Source: Macrocystis pyrifera (lineage: Eukaryota; Sar; Phaeophyceae; Laminariales; Laminariaceae). Taken from it: 64,000 bases of DNA. The DNA lies in NCBI GenBank assembly GCA_031763025.1, contig JASSKH010000002.1, positions 19,782,168-19,846,167 of the forward strand. Direction: 5' to 3'. Shown piece by piece: positions 56,410 through 64,000 of the stretch. A program made the translations under genes and the position numbers. Below the pieces are notes generated by a model. That model saw only the letters and a program-made list of their open reading frames with translations, made no database searches and was not told the origin of the DNA. How positions within the stretch are numbered: the first letter of the stretch is position 1; the number at the start of each line of letters is the position of its first letter.

Positions 56410-57763
56410 TCAGGCACCGTCAAATCGCACGTGCAAGCACGCACAACAAGCTCTGTTCTTTCTTAGTAAATCTTGATATATAGGTACGGGTGATGTAGAT
56501 AGTGTTATTAGCAGAATGATCGAGGTTTGTTTTTCCGCTCCCTATACCCCGTCTCCGCCGTGGAATGACGAGGTCGATTACCTCCACGATACGTGACACC
56601 ACGTGGTTGAATGCACCTGGAGACCCCCCAAATGACCTCGTGCTCATCGCACAAACCAAGCAGCGTTTTCCTTTGTACCCCTCCGCCTCGATATGCCCGC
56701 CCTTTCACAGGGAATGCACGTCGTAAGTACTACTGTAGGTGGAACTACTGGCACATTCTTGCCCGCAGACATTTTGCCTGCATCTTCCGGTTTTTACCCG
56801 TGTTGTATGGGATTTGACCCTTACCACGACAACAAAGAAGCTGCTGTCGTACTGATAGGACACACACAGCAGTACCGACACCTTATTCTTTGATACGTGG
56901 TATGTATGCCGGTGGTGTGACTTACTACGTCATCGATAGTATACGCATCTGTGAGCAGCGTACAAACGGCTCGTGTTACAGCGGGTGGCGCCAGGGAGGG
57001 AGGTTCATAGCGCTGTGACTGTCGTGACCAGCGCTAAGGGGAGGATAATACGGCGCGAGACCACTGTCCTGATCAGGGTCACGAGTCGGGTCTATTCGAT
57101 AGGCAGAGGGCAAGCTTTGGTTAGCATCCTCTGGGCGGATCTTATAGGGGCAGGGAGGATCCCCGGTGTGGGAACGCCTTCGGTCTCGGGTACAGAGCCA
57201 GTAGCGAGGTTCCGGGACCACCCGGTGTTTACAAAGCACCACCAAGAGTGAAGAAAGAAAGTCAAAGCCAAGTGATCTGTGATACCTATCCTATCGACCC
57301 CTAGCCCCTTGGGCCCTGCCTTGCCCGTCGTGCCCGTCATCGTGTCTGTGGTGCTTCGTTGAGTGTTCACGCTGACTGCTTGCATCTACTGCATTGCATC
57401 GATCCACGTTCTGTGTGACCCGATCATTACTGCTTGAAGGCACTTCCTCGAACTCCCAAACAACAGGTGAGCCGGCCTCAGAGATCTAACGAGCGCAGGT
57501 CCTTTTTACGGTCTGAGAGCTGTACCCTGCTGTACCATGGTGAACCCAGGGAAATCGAAGTGCAGTGCGGGAGATCGGAGTGTTCGCAAAACGTGTGCAA
57601 AAGATCGGAGCGATTGCAAACTTGTGAAATAATGTCATCGTGTTCTTTGTATAATCCCACGTTTGATCTTGCATAATACTTGATTGCAAACCAGTTACTT
57701 TGTATATTCATACATCCACATGTTTTCGTTGTTGCCTGCCTTGTATGATGGTGATACGTGCAA

Positions 57764-58105
57764 TAGAGGGTTTCCCCGTGAAAAAAAAACGTCGCGAAGA
57801 TCGTCGTCTGGGAAAAAAAAAGACATACTCGAGGTTACGCCGCTTTATTATCCGTAAAAATACGAAAATCTGGGATTTTTACCACGACGAAAAATCTCAC
57901 GAGAGATACTTTTACGGCCTGTTTTTTTTCGTCGTCAGGATGAACAGCTGCGAACAGACCGCACCCGGCCCATCCGCCCCTGCTCCATATATATCCCAAC
58001 CTTGGCATCCCTCATCTGGGTCGCTGAAAGCAATCCACAGCACCACGATGACAATATAGGGTTTCCCCGTATTTTTTACAAAACGCCGTGAAAGAACGTC
58101 GCGGA
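57764..58105 (+). repeat. Diverged direct repeat pair
   Basis: AGGGTTTCCCCGT followed by an A/T run and ACGTCGCGRAGAWCGTCGTC occurs at about 57766-57812 and 58057-58105, about 290 bases apart. Confidence 0.6.
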
Positions 58106-58870
58106 GAACGTCGTCTCAGTTCATAAAATATTGTCGTGAAGTTCGCCGTGACGTTTGAAGGACAGTTTGGCGAGTACTCTGCGAAAGTTATGGAGATCTC
58201 GCCGCTCGTGCCTTTTCGTGAACAACGAATGCCCGCGCGAAGGCCCGCGCTTAAAATTGAACGCATGCTCCGCAAAAAAGTAAAATCCCACGCACGCACG
58301 TACCATTCAAGCTAGGAGTCGTCCGATTCGTACGTAATCGTCTCACCAAACTGAGGATTCGAAGAGGAATCATTGTCCGGCATACTCTCTTGGCGGTGTC
58401 TTGGTTAGAGGCTGGATGTCGACGAGTAGTTTTGATTGTTGGAGGAGGTAATGTGTTGTGTCGGGGAGTGGGGGTGCTGGTCGCCGATAAACTGTCGTCG
58501 AATTGCAGCAAAAGATTTTACAACCCAGGTTCTCTTTTTCCGTGGGACACTGATGACATGGAAACGGTAGTTATCCCCGCGGGTGTGTGAAGATAAAAGC
58601 TTTCGTTTAACGAAAGCGGTACGAGTCCCTACGGACGGCGGGTAGGTTGGGGTAAAATAGTAGTGCGTTGCGACCGTGCATGTCTGCGTGTAAATTCACA
58701 TACGGCGGCCCCAAGTTTGTACAGCAGACGTTGTGCGCAAGGGAGGGGGGAGGTTCACACGTCTGTGAGAGTTCGTGAAATCCAATTTCCTACATTTATG
58801 TACAGTATGCCGATTCGCGCATCCCTGATGCTCTCATCACCTATAACTCATGATCCTACATCTATCTCAT

Positions 58871-59216
58871 GACACGGTTAACAGCTGCTAAACTGGCGCT
58901 ACTGCCATTGTACACCCCTTCCATTCGTGGGTCCTGTTCGTTTGGATCGTTCCAGCTGCGACGGTTACAAGTTGTGGAGGGTTGCGTATATCTTCGCAGG
59001 TGTTATTATGAATTATGCCGTGTGTTCACGAGGAGAGTTTGAGCACTCCGTTCTCTGCTCCGTTCTCTGCTCCGAGCTACGAGCTAGGCTCCGCTCTCTC
59101 TCCCCCCATCTGTCCTCTAATACAACGACTATAAAGCTACTCATCAGACCACGTGGTGGTCAGGGCATCCAGGCTTGGACTCTACGAACACACTAGTGTC
59201 TTGAACGTTTGAGGTC
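58871..59216 (+). other. Probable 5' LTR and leader of the copia element (limits unknown)
   Basis: Lies immediately upstream of a primer binding site-like sequence and gag, where an LTR is expected. It includes a duplicated CTCCGTTCTCTG (59046-59070) and GACTATAAAGC (59128). The 3' LTR is outside the window, so the borders cannot be set. Confidence 0.35.
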
Positions 59217-59231
59217 TGGTACCAGAAGCCC
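59217..59231 (+). promoter_or_regulatory. Primer binding site candidate (initiator tRNA-Met type)
   Basis: TGGTACCAGAAGCCC resembles the TGGTATCAGAGCC site used by many copia elements, with one substitution and one extra base. It lies four bases upstream of the gag ATG. Confidence 0.5.
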
Positions 59232-59234
59232 ACG

Positions 59235-60522
59235 ATGCCCTCGAAGGGATCGGCTCAAGAAGAGCGCGACTCTCCAAGTGACGTTGAAACGCTGCGACGC
59301 GAGATCGAACTGGCGATGGAGAACAGCGAGGGGTCGATGCTGAACGGCCGAGTTCATGAGGAACAACGGCCGATCGGAGTCCGGCAGCGCTGTGAGTAGC
59401 GCTGCTGTAGGGGAGAGCCCACAAGGGGCAGTACCCACTGCTGTAAGAGAGATTGCAGCAGAACAAGAGACAAATTTGCATGAGGGCGCCTCGCCAGATT
59501 CGGGAGCAACTGGACGCGGAGGAACTGCGTTGCCTGTCGAGGTTGGCCCACTGAGGGGTGAGCCAGACCAGCACGGGAGGACAGGAGGATGGGGTGCATA
59601 CCCCGGCGGTGAGTTGGGTGGTGGATTTGATCTGCCTCTATCGCGCCATTTGACCTTCAAACACACTCCTGTGCCGTCGTTTAGTGGGCTAAAATCTGAG
59701 TTCAACCCCTGGACAAGAGATGCTCGGTATTACGCCAAAGGAGTTGGTTTTTTGTCTGCTTTCGTGTCGGATCCACCACAGTACATTCCCGTAGGGGAAT
59801 TAGACACCGAAAACTCGATGCTTGTCGCTAGGGGGTTTAGCCGCGAAAGTGTGCACAGGCATACACTGGCATGGAATTTCCTGTCGACGGCCCTCAAGAG
59901 CAAGAGCGATAAAGCATTTTGCACCGGTGTACCTCGCCGAGGCAAGCGTGGGACGCTCTCCTTGCATGGTACGGCCCTCAGACGACGGGGGCCAAATCAG
60001 ACCTCTCCCGACGCCCCAACAGTTTTAAGATGGCGCCGGGGAGCAACTCGCTCGAGGAGATGGGCAGGATCGAGGATCTTGCCGGGGAAATGCAAACAGC
60101 AGAAATGTCAGTAGACGACCACATGCTGTACACCATCTTTATTGACGCTCTGCCTGCCGAATACGAAGTGGAGGCTCGGAACCTGGCATCACGTGACAGC
60201 ATCGGCCGTGATGACATCATCAAGGCTGTTCGAGAACGGCATCACCGACAGGAAACAGGAAGAAGAGGTCCAACGCTGGCCACGCAGGCCATGCTATGTA
60301 CGCCGGCGGCGGCGGCGGCGGCGGTGGCGGTGGTCGCCGGAAAGGTGAAGGAAATGGCCAAGAAAAAGGTGGACGACGGGGTCACGGACGAGGCGTTAGA
60401 GGCTCCGACGAGGACGGTGGTGGCTCGGCCGCGGCTGCTGGTGGCAATGGTAACGACGCCAAAGCCGCCAGCGGAAGTACTCCAGTGAGCAAGTGTCATA
60501 GGTGTGGCAAGAAGGGCCATTG
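59235..60522 (+). pseudogene. gag: Ty1/copia gag, frameshifted
   Basis: ATG at 59235 (MPSKGSAQEERD, then an acidic helix) runs to a TAG at 59397. Gag continues in a second frame (HLTFKHTPVPSFSGLKSEFN, DARYYAKGVGFLSAF, LAWNFLSTALKSKSDKAF), a third (TSPRQAWDALLAWYGP, LEEMGRIEDLAGEM, ALPAEYEVEARNL) and a fourth with a poly-Gly run coded by GGC repeats (60302-60331) and the first half of a zinc knuckle (CHRCGKKGHW). The layout is that of copia UBN2-type gag: a capsid followed by CCHC knuckles. Four frame changes mean it cannot make Gag as read. Confidence 0.8.
60302..60331 (+). repeat. GGC repeat in copia gag
   Basis: About ten GGC-type triplets encoding poly-Gly just before the zinc knuckles. 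The frame changes just upstream of it. Confidence 0.85.
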
Positions 60523-63500
60523 GAGGAGTGTACGGCGAAGCTATGCAGTCGATGCCAGGGACGCGGGCACTCTGCCGATGCCTGTCCCATGTCCACGGAT
60601 CGATGCAGTCGATGCAACGGGCTGGGGCACGCTGCTGATGTCTGCTCCTCATCGAAAGAAGAAGCTGTCATGGCGGTGACGAGTAAGGATGGGGCAAGGG
60701 ACGACGACCCGGAAAAAGGTACGGTCCAGGCCTCAGCTTTCAAGGCCGAAGAGACAGGCAAGTGGAGCGATGGTTCGGGGGAAGGGGAGTCTGCTTGGCA
60801 GGTAGGAGACGAGGCTTGGATATGTGATAGTGGTGCGTCTACTTACATGACGCCCTCCGTTGACTGCATGATCAATTATAGAGAATGCAACTTGACTCTC
60901 CGAATCGCTGACGGATCCACCCGAGCGATCGAAGGTTACGGTGACGTGAGTGTTGTCTTTCGGTCCGGAAACGGTCCCGTGCAAGTGCTGCTTACGAACG
61001 TTGCGCACGTGCCGGATTTCCGCCACCACTTATTTTCCCTGCCCACTCTGGTCAAGAACGGCCATACTTTCGAAGGGCGCCCCACGGGGGTTGTAATCAG
61101 GCTCAAGTCGGAGCGTTCGATCGTGTTCCGGTTGAGTGGGACTCTCTACAGCCTGTACGGCTACCGGGTCGACCGCAGTTGTGGGGAAAATGCCTGTGCT
61201 GTACTCGCCCCGGGACAACTGCCCAACAAGTCTGCAATAAACATCAACGATTTCCACTGCGCTGCTGGACACTCCCACGAGGTACTACTTCGCAAGACCG
61301 CGGAGCAGCAAGGGATTGTCCTCGAGGGAAAGCTGCTGGAGTGCAAAGGGTGCTCCATGGCAAAGGGTCTCCGCAAAGGTATCAAGCAATCCACACACAC
61401 ACGGGCAGATAATAAGCTCGGGAGGGCTTTTGTGGATTTGAGTGGACCAAAGGTGGTAGAGTCTCTCGGGCGCAAGCGGTGTACTCTCATCGTGCGCGAC
61501 GATTTTTCACGATATACGTGGGTGTACTTTATGCGCCACAAGTCGGACGCCGCGGAAATGTTCGAGCAGTTCCTTGCGGATTCTCGTGCAGACGGTGTCC
61601 CTTCTACGGTGGTAATCGTCCGATCTGATGGGGGTGGTGAATTCCGCGGGGGAAAGTTTGGCGACCTGTGTAGATCGCGAGGGATCAAGCAGGAATTCAC
61701 GACGGCCGACAGTCCCCAATTCAATGGAGTAGCAGAGCGCGCGCTAGGTTTGATAGAGACGGCCGCAATGGCGGGCCGAATCCAGGCTCAAGAGCTTTTT
61801 CCTGGCGCGAAACTCCCGGCCACGACGTCGTTGTGGGCGGAAGCGTCCCACTGGGCGTGTGACGCTTTGAACCGCACAGCAACAACAGCTAACCCGCAGA
61901 GCAAGTCGCCGCATGAGATGTGGCATGGTAGCCCCCCCCCGGTAGTACTACTGCCCTTCCTGAAGCCTGGCTATTGCATGGTGAAGAGGGAAAACAAGTC
62001 ACAGGCGAAAGAGCAAGAGTGCTTTTACCTCGGCCCTGCAACAAACTACCCCGGAGATTCAGTACGAGTGCTGACAAAGAACCGCACTGTGCTAATAACG
62101 CGCAATGTCACCTGGCAACGCGTGTCGCCTGCACCACCTGTACCTGCCCAGGCGAATGACTCCCTGTCTACGAAAAAGGAGGGGTCAGAGGCAGACGACG
62201 TGAGCACGTCGGATCGAGGTGGTGGGGGGGTGGTGGTGGATGAGCTGGACGACGGTCTGGCTCACTTGAACGACCTCGACGTGACGTGGGGTTTTGACCT
62301 GGACGCGTTTATGCAGGAGCGCGCACACCAGGCACCTGCCGCCGGCGAGGCCGGCGGCGAAACACCCGAGACGATGGGTTCGTCTCAAGGGGGCGCCGTG
62401 GACGCCTCCTCGGTCCCGACAGGGAGGGCCGAAACAGCCGAGACGATGGATTCGTCTCAAGGGGGCGCCGTGGACGCCTCCTCGGTCCCGGCAGGGAGGG
62501 CCGGAAGCGACTCGGGCGCAGCATCAGCCTCCGACACCGGGCAAGGGGACGGTGAAGATCCCCCCGCGGTCCTGTCGGGGAGGCCAGCACACGAGCTCAG
62601 CAGCTGGGGCCGGCTCCCCCCGACTGTACGGGGCCGGACCCGGGGTCAAAGCCAACGCCTGGAGGGTGAACCTGCTGTGCACCAGGTAAGGATGGATGAA
62701 AGGACCGCAGACGCGCTGCTTGCGGCAGCTTACGAGTCGTGGACGAAGCCTGGGAATATGCTGGATCGTACGCCCTGGACGACGGAGGACGCAGTGGCTT
62801 TGATGGCCGGAGGACCTGCTGTGGAGAACAAAGGGGAGTTGAGCGTGTGCATGCCGAGTGGTTTCCCGGAAGACGTAGAACCGCCCCCCCAGTCCGTAGC
62901 AAATGTAGAGCGTTCTCAATACAAAGTGGCGTGGCACGAGGCCATGAAAATTGAGTTGGACGGTCACAAAACGACCGGTACGTACGAAGCCGCGACACCG
63001 CCAAAAGGGCGGAAACCTGTAGGTGCGAAGTGGGTGTTTACCTACAAGAAGGATAAGGATGGCTTGATAGTAAAGACAAAGGCCAGACTTGTGGCTAAGG
63101 GTTTTAGCCAGGTGCAGGATGTAGATTATTTTCAAACGTTTGCACCAACTCCCTCGTCAGCGTCAGTTAAAATTCTGGCGGCTGTTGCAAATGAACATGG
63201 TTTAAAGATTTTTCATCTAGACGTCGCACAAGCTTTTGTTTGCGCGAAACTCGACGCCGAGATATACATGAAACTGCCCGGTGGGTGTGGTGACAAGTCA
63301 GGAAAGATCGTCCGCCTAAACAGATCACTGTATGGTCTAAAGCAGAGCGGACGGCAGTGGGCCGGATTATTGGTAGAGCCCGTGGTAGAGTACGGAATGG
63401 AGCAGTGTAGGTCTGACCCGTGTGTGTTTCGCATGGTTGTGGACGGCAAGGTACAACTGATCATGGCCGTTCATGTAGATGACATCGTGATCGCAGGATC

Positions 63501-64000
63501 GGATGAGACATGTAGAGATTTCCATGCCGCGCTAGCTATGAAATTTCCCACGAATAACCTTGGCGAACTGACTTGGTACACTGGTTGTGCTTTCAAACGC
63601 GACTGGGAACTGGGGACATTGGATATTACGCAGAAGGCGTTCATTGAGAGCATGCTGAATCGTTTTGGTGTTAACTCATCCTCTGATATCCCCGCGACCC
63701 CCGGCGTGGAACTAGGTCCAAGAGAGGAGGGCGAACTTGGAGGAGACTGGCCGTACAGGGAGGCTGTGGGCAGCTTGATGTGGCTGTCGACCATGACGAG
63801 GCCGGACATCTCGAACGCTGTGCGTGCTGTGGCGCGCCACTCCCACAACCCAACGGAGAGGCACTGGAAGGCAGTTTTGAAGATTATGGCTTACTTCCAC
63901 GGGACCAGGTTTATGGGATTGACTTTTGCACGGGGCTCGGGTTTGGATTTGACTGCGTATAGTGATGCTGATTATGCGGATAAGTCGAACGATAGGCGCT
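60523..64000 (+). CDS. pol: Ty1/copia Pol polyprotein (zinc knuckles, protease, integrase, RT, RNase H), partial
   Basis: Open without a stop from 60523 to the window end; first ATG at 60670. In order: two CCHC knuckles (CSRCQGRGHSADAC, CSRCNGLGHAADVC), aspartic protease with WICDSGAS at 60817, the HHCC integrase zinc region (HCAAGH...CKGC near 61257-61350), integrase core with IVRDDFSRYTWVYF, VRSDGGGEF and SPQFNGVAERA (the DDE residues), a low-complexity linker with a tandem duplication, reverse transcriptase (KWVFTYKKDKDG, KARLVAKGFSQ, FHLDVAQAFV, LYGLKQSGRQW, catalytic HVDDIV near 63472) and the start of RNase H (YSDADYADKS). The frame is shifted relative to the last gag frame at about 60522. 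All key motifs look intact, so the element may be young despite its broken gag. Confidence 0.93.
62358..62503 (+). repeat. Tandem duplication (72 bp, two units) in the Pol linker
   Basis: The segment GAAACACCCGAGACGATGGG through GCAGGGAGGGCC repeats in tandem with a few changes, adding 24 residues in frame (ETMGSSQGGAVDASSVP and ETMDSSQGGAVDASSVP). Confidence 0.9.

Larger units (their letters stand above)
55838..58870. other. Unassigned intergenic-like sequence
   Basis: No protein recognised. Open frames such as 56973-57251 (93 codons) have no known domain. Pyrimidine-rich tract 56205-56300. Direct repeats are listed separately. I see no TIR pair or LTR pair here. Confidence 0.4.

Noticed and set aside
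56973..57251. ORF of 93 codons in the unassigned region
   Set aside because: No domain or homologous pattern recognised, and no support from neighbouring features.

Overview
The window is eukaryotic nuclear DNA made almost entirely of transposable elements. I recognise no host gene with confidence. The evidence is the mix of element types: a chromodomain-type Ty3/gypsy LTR retrotransposon, a Ty1/copia LTR retrotransposon, hAT and PIF/Harbinger-like DNA transposons, TA-target MITEs, a tRNA-derived SINE and two large non-coding repeat families. The base composition, dense nesting and copia type would fit a brown alga or another stramenopile, but nothing here proves the lineage.

Layout. (1) 1-32660 is a nested stack of two non-coding repeat families that I call A (about 2.3-3.4 kb per full copy) and B (about 1.6-2.1 kb without insertions). 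A copies sit inside A copies like Russian dolls: when an inner copy ends, the interrupted outer copy resumes at the base where it was cut. Reading this as brackets gives A0{A1, A2, A3{A4{A5, A6{A7}, B3, B4-B5}}}. B copies occur as head-to-tail pairs (B1-B2, B4-B5), as a single (B3) and once inverted (B6, 49529-51329). Smaller elements sit inside these: TIR elements at 168-1056, 25298-26054, 29615-30991 and 31518-32305, and SINEs at 9211-9540 and 13770-14102. (2) 32661-35511 is a mosaic of short TIR elements and unassigned DNA. (3) 35512-49468 is one Ty3/gypsy element bounded by two 172-bp LTRs. Its gag is cut by three DNA transposons, a complete A copy (A8) sits where protease, reverse transcriptase and RNase H should be, and a frameshifted integrase with a chromodomain-like tail remains. 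Downstream of the integrase is a 3.1-kb transposon (H1) that itself carries a hAT element with a remnant of the hAT dimerisation domain. (4) 49529-53848 holds B6 and a second, inverted copy (D2) of the 2.5-kb element D1 found in the gypsy gag. (5) 54589-55829 is a second hAT-type element with an exact 8-bp target duplication. (6) 55838-59216 is unassigned, probably ending in the copia 5' LTR. (7) 59235-64000 is a Ty1/copia element: gag carries several frameshifts, but pol is open for more than 1,100 codons and runs off the window in RNase H.

The elements do not form a pathway. They are a record of successive insertions, and copies without an insertion serve as related empty sites that fix element boundaries and target duplications. 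The points most worth following are the A family (self-nesting, no terminal inverted repeats, AT-rich target, 3' GC hairpin), the B family (asymmetric terminal repeats, tandem dimers), and a group of elements whose insertions are all at ACWGT and whose 2.5-kb members carry three ORFs conserved between two copies.
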